25,875 nucleotides of DNA from Paramacrobiotus metropolitanus (Eukaryota > Tardigrada > Eutardigrada > Parachela > Macrobiotidae): assembly GCF_019649055.1 (NCBI RefSeq), contig NW_026570628.1:1-25875 (forward strand). The letters are read 5' to 3'. Of this stretch, positions 18,060-25,875 are shown one piece after another. The notes under the pieces are model-generated. The model was given only the letters and a program-made list of their open reading frames with translations, did not search any database and was not told the DNA's origin. How positions within the stretch are numbered: the first letter of the stretch is position 1; each line of letters opens with the position of its first letter. A program made the translations under genes and the position numbers.

Positions 18060-18940
18060 AAACGATGACCTACAGTGTATGAATAATAAATGGTACAGAT
18101 ATGGAGAAATGTGGTCACTGCTCTGGTGGCATGGCTTCGGGACTTGTGGAGCGCAAACAGAAAATTTAACTAAAGCCTAGTTCCAAAAGGCAGTGGGAAT
18201 AGCGAAAAGATGGCGAGAGGTTGTTAGAATAGCCAAAAATGCTGCGAGTCCACCCTAAAATATATTAAATTCCGTGATTCGGTTGATGCCCGAACATTAC
18301 AATAATTGTCAGTTAACTCGATCGTTCGTGTGCATTGCCATTTGGCACCACAGTACCAATAATCTTCGTTCAGTAATATCAGAAACAGCCAAGACAAAAA
18401 AACCAGTTTTTTAGATTTCTAAAAATAAGTACAAAATTCAGAGAAAGAGCCGCAATGAAAGGGTATGGGATCGAACTGTCAAGAATGCAGTAAAACACTT
18501 CCATGCAGCGCAGCAATCTCTAGAAACAAGTTTCTTCTTGAGAGAAAGTGTTTTTACTTTTCTCAAATGCACGTCCAGCGTTGTGCTACTTCAGCAAATC
18601 CGATCTGGCACCTCTCATGAGACAAAAGTAAAGCGTGGAAGCTGCCGCTACGGCTGAATACATATGTACCGTACTTGGTTTTGATGCAATGTTTGTTCTA
18701 CGTAATTCTCTATAGTAGGTTCACCCGCTTCATGGGGTAAAGTGGTAATGTCTTGGTATCAATGAAAACAAGTGAAAGCGCATTTGGTACGTTTCTGGTT
18801 CTGTGGTGGTTATGCGTGGGTTACCTGGTTCATAAGATAAGAGTGATAGCGTGACCACTCGTGCGCACGTGGGAATGTAAGTGCGGTTGATTCACTTGTC
18901 ATGCTGTGTAATTGCTTAGGTTTATTACAGAGAATGACAA
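18060..18940. other. Non-coding region
   Basis: Nothing supportable on either strand: no long frame, repeat or RNA gene was seen. Confidence 0.5.
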
Positions 18941-18960
18941 TTCATAGCTTTAACAAATCT

Positions 18961-19068
18961 GAAACAGTGACCTAACGTTCACTGTTTCAGAAAGTTGATA
19001 GGTTGTTACTGTTTCGGAAGAAAGTTGTTCACTGTTTCAGAAAGGTGATTACTGTTTCCGAAAATCGA
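18961..19068. repeat. ACTGTTTC short repeat array with inverted copy
   Basis: GAAACAGTGA (18961-18970) is the exact complement of TCACTGTTTC (18979-18988). ACTGTTTC(A/G/C)GAA then recurs at about 19008, 19031 and 19050, spaced by GTTGATAGG-like words. Confidence 0.8.
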
Positions 19069-19193
19069 TAGATTAACTTGTAATTGCTTAATTCTGTGGT
19101 TGGGGTTGTACAAAAGTAAGTTCAATTTATTCCGTTTAATTTGCGTATTTAATGATGCACGCTACAGTATGTATTCCAGACAGATGTAATTTG

Positions 19194-19346
19194 AAGGTAA
19201 CCTTGAAACTTGGTTGGATCGTTCCGGCATCGTGCCCGCACGATTCTGATCGGACGTATCCAAAAACAAAAGTCTTGATTTTGGCAATAGAGATCTCAGA
19301 CTGTGGGAGGCCGCGTAGTATCGATCTTTTTCTTAATAAAGCTTAA
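19194..19346 (+). pseudogene. Coding-like fragment paralogous to 8121-8324
   Basis: Open from about 19152 to TAA at 19344-19346; reads LKVTLKLGWIVPASC, then TYPKTKVLILAIEISDCG and RPRSIDLFLNKA. The match to the 8-kb copy is in the same frame with conservative changes. AATAAA (19334-19339) overlaps the end. Family unknown; a dispersed gene fragment or transposable-element remnant. Confidence 0.5.
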
Positions 19347-19510
19347 CGGCGACATTCTCCCTCTTTCTTAAATTTAGGAGTAAAGTATGGCTTTTCTTAC
19401 CTCAACATTTACTATCCAAGTATACCGAACTGAGGTACATTTGATCTTTCATCAAGTAATGGTGATTATCATTTTTTTTTAAATATTGGAAGATATATAC
19501 ACCTGAGTAA

Positions 19511-20433
19511 CACCTCGTTCACGCCAAGTTGGCGGTGCGTCATTTTAATTTTCTGCCGAATCGTGAGGCGCATGCTTTCTTATCTTCTTAAAATTTTTAG
19601 TGCAGTTTTCTTCTGCGCATTTGTTGAACAAAAAACGTTATCGATTTTCGGTAGCAGTGTCGCGAGAAACACCTTCCTACGCGAAGGCACCGATGGAACA
19701 AGTCATGGCAGTGCTGAAACACAATTTAATTCAGCCAGAAATTCAGGAAAGACTTTAGGCGCTTGAAATTAAGGTCAGTTTGGGGACCCCACGAAAGTGC
19801 TTCGTAAATAAGAACTAAAGTCAACGGCTAGACCAGACCTGCAAAACGCCTAGGGGGCGAAATCGTTTTCGCCTAAACAAAGCGCTAGTGGAAAAAAGGG
19901 ATGGTGTCAACTGAGAACTGTTTCAATGGAGGGTCGCGCCTATGGTGAGGAGTGTAGTGAAAAAATTATCGCCCAACACCTTGTGAATTTGATTTTGTGG
20001 TGCGAGGTCAAGGAGGACTTCCACGGCTGTATGGTGACCTCGCGAAGGAGGTCGTCCTACAGTTTGGCCACGCCCACCGTTGTACCGGTGCCTGACCCAG
20101 GAGTGACATCAAGTTAATGGTGTTCGGTGCACCCCAAAGGGCCATTGTATGGCCAAGTCAATAATCTCAGCGTTCGTGGGCTGCGTCATAAACGGAAAAT
20201 TAAAACGAATTTTATGTCGGAGGAGGAAACCGGAATAGCTGGACTGCAGCGCATTTTGAAATTAGGTCTCCTCTAGTGGTAAAATTCCTGTAATTCTAAA
20301 CAAGCACAAATCCTTGGAACCTCAGTTGCAAATGGTGTTGGATAGATTCATTGAAAACATAAAAGTAAATTTATAGACTAGTGGTTCGTGGGAATTTTTA
20401 AATAGACACCGCCAACTTGGCGCGAACGAGGTG
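19511..20433. mobile_element. 923-bp element with terminal inverted repeats
   Basis: CACCTCGTTCACGCCAAGTT(GGCGGTG) at 19511-19537 is complementary, with one mismatch, to 20407-20433; weaker pairing continues inward for about 20 bp. The interior has a broken plus-strand frame (19560-20150) with stretches such as SRETPSYAKAPMEQVMAVLK interrupted by stops, suggesting a decayed coding sequence. No clear target-site duplication. Confidence 0.65.
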
Positions 20434-20646
20434 TATATGGAATGGACACCACATTTACCTGCAGCCAATACGGAAGTCACGCGTGTAGAACTGTGAAACC
20501 ATCAAGCATAATATGTACTTCGCGAGGTCTCTTCTCATAGCAACCATGCTTTTTTTATGGAAGAGTGCAAATGAAACGGTAAGTACAGTACCTTTGACTC
20601 GTAACACTCCGCACAATTCTGCTTGTCTCTAACCCTGGGTGCGGCA

Positions 20647-20847
20647 ATGCCACAGCGTTTTGTGGTCTTATTACTCACGCACACAGTGATATTCAATGTC
20701 GTTACCGTGTCACCGTATCTTGTTATAAGTCATACTATTCCAGACAGGATTTCCGAACGTATTCAACTGAAAGATGATCAATATTCTCAGATCACTACAC
20801 TATCCAGCACGGTTTCCTATTGGCACGAAGTATATCTATTCGATTGA
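20647..20847 (+). CDS. Candidate signal-peptide exon
   Basis: ATG at 20647 starts MPQRFVVLLLTHTVIFNVVT, a hydrophobic N-terminus suited to a secreted or type II membrane protein, followed by ISERIQLKDDQYSQITTL. It lies on the same strand, about 1.9 kb upstream of the first placed CUB exon, so it may be the 5' exon of that protease. Possible donors are GTATAT at 20830 and GTATCT at 20870. Phase does not join the CUB exon directly, so a further exon would be needed. Confidence 0.3.
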   Translation: MPQRFVVLLLTHTVIFNVVTVSPYLVISHTIPDRISERIQLKDDQYSQITTLSSTVSYWHEVYLFD

Positions 20848-21504
20848 TTCCTCTGGCCAACCAATCAAGGTATCTCTGTACACTAGGCACGTGGGATGAG
20901 CAAGTGGTTGAAGACGTTCTCCTACTCTGTATAAGGCTGCATTTGTAGCTAACGAGATGTGTGAGAACAGAATTACGGCATGAATATTTCTTTAGAATGT
21001 TTATTTTATCGACTGGAGCTTAGCGAAGGTGACGTATTTTGAGCAACTACTTTGACTGCCGATTCGGCAAGTAAAAGCCATTTAACGAATGTAACACGTA
21101 ACGCTCGTGAGCTTTCACGTCAAGTTTGGCCTGTATTCCTATTAAAATAAATTTTCTGTCTAGTGTCATTTATGTTTCAAAATTTCCAAGCTGAACATTA
21201 TAAACGACGAAAATTCAAAGACTTCCGGCGCTTGAAGCAATCACAACCGCCCGGTGTGGCAGCGCAGTGCAGTTTTCATCTTGCAAATTTTTGAAAATTC
21301 CCGTTTCTTTCCTTTTTGATTTTTCTCGCAAAAAAGTGTTTTCCTGTCTTCCGTCTGCTAAAGAAGGAAGAATAAGTATTGAGGAATCATTTTAACTTGA
21401 AAATTGCCGACTGGAACTCGAATGGCGCAAAATCAGCCGATCTGCTTTTAGGGCACTGGGCAGTAAACGGGTGGCGTATGTTACCGATAGTGGCAGTATT
21501 GATT

Positions 21505-21810
21505 CTACAAAGTTTTGAATAACTTCAAAATTAGCATTTCCGCATTCGACTTTAATTTTGTCAGGTGGGACACTTTTATGGCCGCTACAATGCCGACCAA
21601 ACGTTGGTAACACGCCACGTTCAGGTCCGCGATGCGCTCCGGTTCGGGTTGGGCGTGGCTTAGGGAGACACGGTAGCAGGCTGTCTCAGCCTTTCCATTT
21701 TCTCCCAGTAGAACGATTCCTCGGCGTACACACAGCGACCCGTGAAGTATAGGTATCCTTGCGATAAAACTCGGAAGCGTCCATATACAGTATGTAAGCC
21801 TTAGTGACAC
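21505..21810 (-). CDS. Unrecognised open frame
   Basis: About 100 codons ending TAG at 21505, with protein-like composition, for example GENGKAETACYRVSLSHAQP and NVACYQRLVGIVAAIKVSHL. No ATG at a natural start and no family recognised; it could be an exon. The overlapping plus-strand frame looks less natural. Confidence 0.3.
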   Translation of the reverse strand: MSLRLTYCIWTLPSFIARIPILHGSLCVRRGIVLLGENGKAETACYRVSLSHAQPEPERIADLNVACYQRLVGIVAAIKVSHLTKLKSNAEMLILKLFKTL

Positions 21811-22336
21811 ACAAACACAATCACATCTGCGCGACTAGCGCGCCAGCCGAAACCAATTCCAAGACATTTGGAAAGCCAGAACCGCACATTGAGCAAAGTG
21901 CCGGTAGCATCGTTTCGATGTAACGTACACGATTTTTTGTAGGGTACAGTAAATTAACAGTCAGATTTGACAGCGGTGCAACTTCATCGGGCGAATGCGG
22001 TATAAACGGTCACCGTATGCCGTGGCTATTCTGCGTGGCTATTCCAACAATGGCTATTCTGCAGAAGTGCATTTGGGGCCAGTGACCGATGTACGGACAG
22101 CTGATTTTCCTTAACACTCGCACTACTCCATGTTCGATTGACGTTGCCTATTCCTAAAACAGCACGTATCTGGTTGGGGAAAACTTACGGTTCGGAAAAC
22201 GTTCCGTAGTTTAACAGTCCTGCACTGCAACTATGCTTATTACTGCACAAAATCTTTACAATATTCTTCGATTGGCGTCGTTTTGATTCAGCAACATTTA
22301 GAAATAAATTTTGCAAAACAACTTCATCTGGTGAAC

Positions 22337-22500
22337 GATATCTCCACAACTTCTTTTGAAAAGCGGCCCAATGGCTAAATTTACAAGATTGCGCAGCAAA
22401 ATTATATAATCCCAACCAGATATCTCCACAACTTCTTTTGAAAAATGGCCCAATGGTCAAAGTTAGCTAAATTTATAAGTGCGCAAGCAAAATTGTATAA
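22337..22500. repeat. 82-bp tandem duplication
   Basis: Units start GATATCTCCACAACTTCTTT at 22337 and again at 22419. They diverge after the first 45 bases, but share CTAAATTTA and GCAAAATT(A/G)TATAAT. It lies about 250 bp upstream of the first CUB exon of the right gene. Confidence 0.85.
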
Positions 22501-22756
22501 TTGCAGCTTTGTAGAAATCACGACTGCCAATTTTTCGTTTGATTTTGAACCATTGATTCGGTATCCAGTGAGTAGATTAGAGCAGATGGAATGCTTTTTT
22601 TTAAAGCCTATTTTCTGAGAGATACGAAAAGTTAAAAATATTTGGCCTACCCAAAATACTGCAGTCGGTTTTGTTTTTTAAAGTCAGCCGCCGGTTCATC
22701 TGTATAGGCAGGCGCGGCGTTGTTTTCTGCATGCGTTTACTGTACTGTCGCTGCAG

Positions 22757-22824
22757 TCATCCAGAACCCGCAACAGCGAATGCATCTTCCTAATTATTTT
22801 TCTTTAAAATTATCGGATAAATGG
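22757..22824 (+). CDS. Exon: start of CUB domain
   Basis: Acceptor TGTCGCTGCAG, donor TGG|GTTACC (weak). Encodes QRMHLPNYFSLKLSDKW, corresponding to the CUB (S)PNY-(P)...-W segment. The 67-bp intron is followed by an exon in the same phase. No counterpart was found in the left gene. Confidence 0.55.
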
Positions 22825-25777
22825 GTTACCCGAAGTGGTTTTGCATTAACTAGCACGTACAAAAACTTCACCAGTTTATTTTTCTATCTAGATTCAGTCA
22901 AAGGAATTTGTGTTCGGAATACGTTGGCCCAACAGAACCGTACTAGATGGATGCTTAGGCGAGCGACTTAATGTTTGGGATGCCAAGGGTGTGTACGCTT
23001 ATTAAGACTTCATAGTTCATACTGCTAGAGTGCCCGCTAGAGTAACTAGTTATTTTGAAAGGCTTACCGTAAAATCCGAGATTAACGCTCCACCGAAATT
23101 AATGCCTTGCGGTTTTACGCGCCCCCTCGAAGCTCTTGAAAAATTAAGGCCCAGGGCGTTAATATCGAAATTTACGGTATACTGTACCTGCTTGCAGTTC
23201 CAGCATCTCCTGTTGCTTATGCTTGTGGTGGAGGACGAGTGGATATTCTATCGTACAGCGACGCAGTGGTAAGCAAAGTCAGCAAGCACTTTCAAACTTT
23301 AAAATTTTCCCGGTATCAGGTTTGTACTTGACATGTGAGCTAGTTAGTTCTTCGTTCTAAAACTTTTGTTAATGTTAAGCAACGTCTGCTGAGACTAAGT
23401 AAATAAACAAATATTGTTGTCTTTCCACCACATTTCGCTGATTAACGAATAATGGAAAATCGGAAACAAGGAAACAGCTTTGCCAGGTATTTAGAACAGC
23501 TAATAAGTCCCAAAACAGATGGCTTTCCCTGTGGCCGAAAACTCCGTTACGTGGGTTTCAGTGTGCTCGCTCTGCAGAAAACTGGACGAGCATATTCCTC
23601 TTCTGCTGCAATGCATACACTTTCTGCCCTGCCTTCGTCAGCATCTTTCTATTTAACAAACGCACAACTGCGCGGTTGACCGCCGGCTGCCGTCTATTTG
23701 CCCGAAGAAAGGGCGCAGAAACGCTTCAAATAAAAACTGTCACATGCAATATCGCATCAAGATTTCCGGTATTTTAGAAGTCAACTTTATAAATGCTTCT
23801 CTCGTTCATAACGATTTAAATCTACAGTCTGTAACTTAGAATGTTGACTGTTAAAAGTGTCGTCGACATGCTACTTACAGTTTATTGAGGCGGTGCCCGG
23901 ACCGTCATATAGGGGCCGAAAGCAAATTCCAGTTAGAGCTGACCCGTAAGTGCGCAGCCAGTTTATCTGCAACTCTGGATATGCAGATGATGCATCGGCA
24001 AGGCCAACGGAAATGTCGTAGGTGTACCTTGTGGTCGGGCAACACCATTTCAGTGTCCTTCTGATAAGAGCAACCATTCGTGCATTGCAAAGGAGCACTT
24101 TTGTGACGGTAAGTCAGCCGAGATGCGTCGCACTATCGTGCGACGTTGGTAATTGGTACCTCTGAATATGTGTTGATGACTGAACAAAACGCTGTTTCGA
24201 AGAAAGCGCATACATTTGGTACCGAGCATTTTGCTGTTGAATAGCAGCAGCCGGGAACGTGATCAGCCAGCTGATACGTAGAACGCATTATTAAAAGATG
24301 TTCTGAAGCTAGGTTTCATAGCTGAACCGTTTTACTTTACAATTGTTAAACATGGCCCTGAAGACACGACCATGCAGGTACGTGCCTGCATGGTCGTGTC
24401 TCTTTCATTACCTTTTCTTGCCATTTTAGTTCTTGCAATCGGTCATGCGTTGTTAAAATGAAAATAACCGTTAGATAGAAGAATATTTCAACATACATAC
24501 GGTACATATGGGTATGGCGTAGGCCCCTGATGTTTTATACCCGGAGACTGAGGAAAATGAGAACTGTACTTACCCTTATTCACAAATCTCAACTGCTAGC
24601 CAAAGAAACGCTGAAGTGTACGTAATTGCACTGTTTAATTCTGAGGCTGTGACCTTTATTTATTTAATATTAGGTGTGGCACAATGTCCGGAGGGCGAAG
24701 ACGAGATCTGCAGTATGGACTGCGGCCATCATAGTGGGATTATTGATAGCAACGAGAACCTGCGCATCTATGGTGGTACACCGGTAACGGATTTACGACC
24801 ACTGCAATTACATATCTTAGCACCTGTTTGGCTATTGACACAAAACTATAATTTTGGATAGGTCCAGCCTAGTAGCTGGCCATGGCAGGTGCAGGTTGAC
24901 AGTCAGTATTCAGCTTGCGGGGGAACCGTGGTAAGTAGTGGCATTAAGACCGAGAATGCTTAAGATAAAGAGGATTTTGTCAAGTTCTTGCTCCATATTG
25001 GTAGGCTTGCTGGCATTTCAGAGGCGAAACGTTGTAGAAGTAGAACTATTCCGTAAGCCTTTGCTTCGATCGAAACGTATGAGTGGCATTTGGTCACATT
25101 TTGGTGAAAGATAGTAGAATTACGATCGACCGTCGACTCCGGTTTTTTGTTCAGATGTGCCAACTGCGTTCGTGATGCTTCTGCTGTGCTAACCTGCGCT
25201 CACAGCATCCATCCGCGAAGCTCTTCCTTTAGGTCTTTTTTCTCTATGTAATCACAGTTCCCGCAAGTGTCTACCATGAAATGCTGTAGCAAAAAGTTCG
25301 AATCGTTGTGCAGATTTGCTGTTGGTCAAAAAAACACTTTTCTTGCTTGGCAGTAGGGAAAAAAATAATATTAGCGTAAAACTTCTTTGGTTAACCCTCA
25401 TAAAGAAAAATAAATAAATATTTTAAAATATTACTCTATTAATAAACGTGGAATTGTATTTTAGATAGCTCCGCGATGGATCCTCACGGCAGCGCATTGT
25501 ATTTCTCAATACGTAACGAATCGTACGGCGTATTTAGAGTAGGTGCTTGTGCCCCAAGAAGCTATTGATAAAGAGTTCCATGGTATTTGGTGCGAGTGCC
25601 TTCGCAGTGACTTAAGCCACGGAGGGTGGTCTCAAATTCGAAGGGAATCTAGCCGTTTGCAGTGATTACATCTTAACATACGGTCCGCAAAGCCCTCGCG
25701 AGGTGGAGTATATCTATATACGATTCGAATCTGAGACCACCCTTACAGTCACTGTTACTGTACGATTATGGAAGTTG
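22757..25777 (+). CDS. Second CUB-LDLa-S1A protease gene, runs off the right edge
   Basis: Paralogue of the minus-strand gene in opposite orientation. Placed exons: 22757-22824, 22892-22988, 23198-23268, 23881-23945, 24022-24108, 24674-24783, 24862-24930, 25465-25538 and 25663-25777 (end uncertain). Lengths of 97, 71, 87, 110, 69 and 74 nt are identical to the left gene. The exon at 23881 is 65 nt against 64, a single-base insertion that breaks the reading frame before the LDLa module; it is either a pseudogenising change or a sequencing error. Activation site LR|IYGG and His57 in TAAHC are intact. Asp102 and Ser195 lie beyond the window, so activity cannot be judged. Substitutions relative to the left gene are largely synonymous, which argues that both copies were long under coding constraint. 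Confidence 0.82.
22892..22988 (+). CDS. Exon: CUB domain core
   Basis: 97 nt, acceptor TTCTATCTAG, donor G|GTGTGT. Encodes KEFVFGIRWPNRTVLDGCLG then ERLNVWDAK, near-identical to the left gene's exon 9273-9369. Confidence 0.78.
23198..23268 (+). CDS. Exon: CUB domain, second Cys
   Basis: 71 nt, acceptor TGCTTGCAG, donor GTG|GTAAGC. Encodes PASPVAYACGGGRVDILSYS then DAV, the equivalent of 9148-9218. An alternative frame over the same bases is open but lacks similarity to the paralogue. Confidence 0.78.
23881..23945 (+). pseudogene. Exon: end of CUB domain, 1-nt insertion
   Basis: 65 nt between TACTTACAG and GTAAGT, against 64 in the left gene. The shared start is EAVPGPSY; the extra base lies within ATAGGGGCC (23909-23917). 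The frame after it loses the SKFQL strand and no longer fits the phase of the LDLa exon. Confidence 0.75.
24022..24108 (+). CDS. Exon: first part of LDLa module
   Basis: 87 nt, acceptor GTCGTAG, donor G|GTAAGT. Encodes VPCGRATPFQCPSDKS and NHSCIAKEHFCDG: LDLa Cys 1-4. Opposite-strand frames here are shadows. Confidence 0.85.
24362..24401. repeat. Perfect 17-bp hairpin with 6-base loop
   Basis: AGACACGACCATGCAGG (24362-24378) is exactly complementary to 24385-24401, with TACGTG between. It lies in the intron between the two LDLa exons of the right protease gene. No run of T follows that would suggest a terminator. Confidence 0.92.
24674..24783 (+). CDS. Exon: LDLa end, linker and activation site
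   Basis: 110 nt, acceptor ATATTAG, donor CCG|GTAACG. Continues FCDG with VAQCPEGEDEIC, then SMDCGHHSGIIDSNENLRIY and GGTP: LDLa Cys 5-6, linker Cys and cleavage site R|IYGG. The frame stays open beyond the donor, but the next exon fits only if splicing occurs here. Confidence 0.88.
24862..24930 (+). CDS. Exon: start of S1A catalytic domain
   Basis: 69 nt, acceptor TTGGATAG, donor GTG|GTAAGT. Encodes VQPSSWPWQVQVDSQYSACG and GTV, one of the clearest matches to the left gene (4652-4720). Confidence 0.9.
24931..25464 (+). other. Intron of right protease gene
   Basis: Between donor GTAAGT and acceptor TTTTAG. No exon or repeat beyond a short AAATAAATAAAT run near 25408. The left gene's corresponding intron is 4026-4651. 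Confidence 0.75.
25465..25538 (+). CDS. Exon: catalytic His57
   Basis: 74 nt, acceptor GTATTTTAG, donor GA|GTAGGT. Encodes IAPRWILTAAHCISQYVTNR, with catalytic His57. TAG would follow in frame if the exon continued, so this donor is required. Confidence 0.9.
25623..25743. repeat. 20-bp inverted repeat spanning intron and exon
   Basis: AGGGTGGTCTCAAATTCGAA (25623-25642) and the complement of 25724-25743 differ at one base. The left arm is intronic and the right arm is within the exon at 25663-25777. Confidence 0.9.
25663..25777 (+). CDS. Exon: S1A segment between His57 and Asp102
   Basis: Acceptor CCGTTTGCAG, with a 1-base phase matching GA|. Encodes DYILTYGPQSPREVEYIYIR, FESETTLTVTVTVRLWKL, resembling the family's Y-x-V-x-x-G...E...V-x-x-(I) stretch. 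Donor GTGAGC at 25778 or GTACGA at 25760. No counterpart was found between the His57 and Asp102 exons of the left gene. Confidence 0.6.
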
Positions 25778-25875
25778 GTGAGCAACTACTGTACTAGTGC
25801 AATATTTTATGTTTTGCGGTTAAGCACCGACTTGTGTGTAACTCGCACTTGGGATGCCTGCCGCCGGACCGCCGC
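25778..25875 (+). other. Right edge, intron of the right protease gene
   Basis: Follows donor GTGAGC. The Asp102 and Ser195 exons are expected to the right of the window. Confidence 0.5.

Larger units (their letters stand above)
20434..22756. other. Upstream region of the right protease gene
   Basis: Mostly without supported genes. It contains a candidate signal-peptide exon (20647) and an unassigned minus-strand frame (21505-21810), listed separately, plus an 82-bp tandem duplication. Confidence 0.5.

Noticed and set aside
23871-24098. Minus-strand frames over the LDLa exon
   Set aside because: Shadows of the plus-strand exons, which carry LDLa cysteines and canonical splice sites.
24362-24401. 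Rho-independent terminator
   Set aside because: Eukaryotic intron, and no T-run follows the stem.

Overview
The window looks like nuclear DNA of an invertebrate metazoan, probably an ecdysozoan. The genes are split by GT...AG introns of about 70 bp to 3.3 kb, the intergenic DNA is AT-rich and full of small repeats, and the recognisable proteins are modular extracellular S1A (chymotrypsin-fold) serine proteases. I cannot name the species. No rRNA, tRNA, CRISPR array or prokaryotic operon was seen.

Layout. (1) 1.7-9.4 kb, minus strand: a CUB-LDLa-S1A protease gene. Most exons can be placed, with matching intron phases, a RI(H)GG activation site and a complete catalytic triad; its 5' end was not found. 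(2) One 3.3-kb intron of this gene (5.85-9.15 kb) carries a 51-bp minisatellite with a head-to-head orientation switch, a 455-bp MITE-like element and a pair of identical 40-bp repeats. (3) 10.97-11.33 kb, plus: an unrecognised terminal exon with a poly(A) signal. (4) 12.66-15.9 kb, plus: signal peptide, a CLIP-like Cys-rich exon, a Thr/Pro mucin region built of 60-bp repeats, and an S1-like domain that has lost all three catalytic residues. This is a serine protease homologue (SPH-A), with several frame breaks. (5) 16.17-17.37 kb, plus: a shorter, more degenerate relative without the mucin part (SPH-B). (6) 17.4-22.7 kb: mostly non-coding, with a 923-bp element bounded by terminal inverted repeats, short tandem arrays and isolated ORFs. 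(7) 22.76 kb to the right edge, plus: a second CUB-LDLa-S1A gene. All shared exons checked have the same length as in gene 1, apart from a 1-nt insertion in one CUB exon. The gene runs off the window.

The two active-type proteases are transcribed outward from a centre that holds the pseudoproteases. Known biology of such families (an inference here) is that CUB/LDLa modules localise a zymogen, trypsin-like cleavage after Arg activates it, and CLIP-SPHs act as non-catalytic cofactors in extracellular cascades. A clustered set of activatable proteases plus catalytically dead, mucin-linked homologues is the most interesting system here. Frame breaks in SPH-A and in the right-hand protease may mean pseudogenes or sequencing indels; the sequence alone cannot decide.
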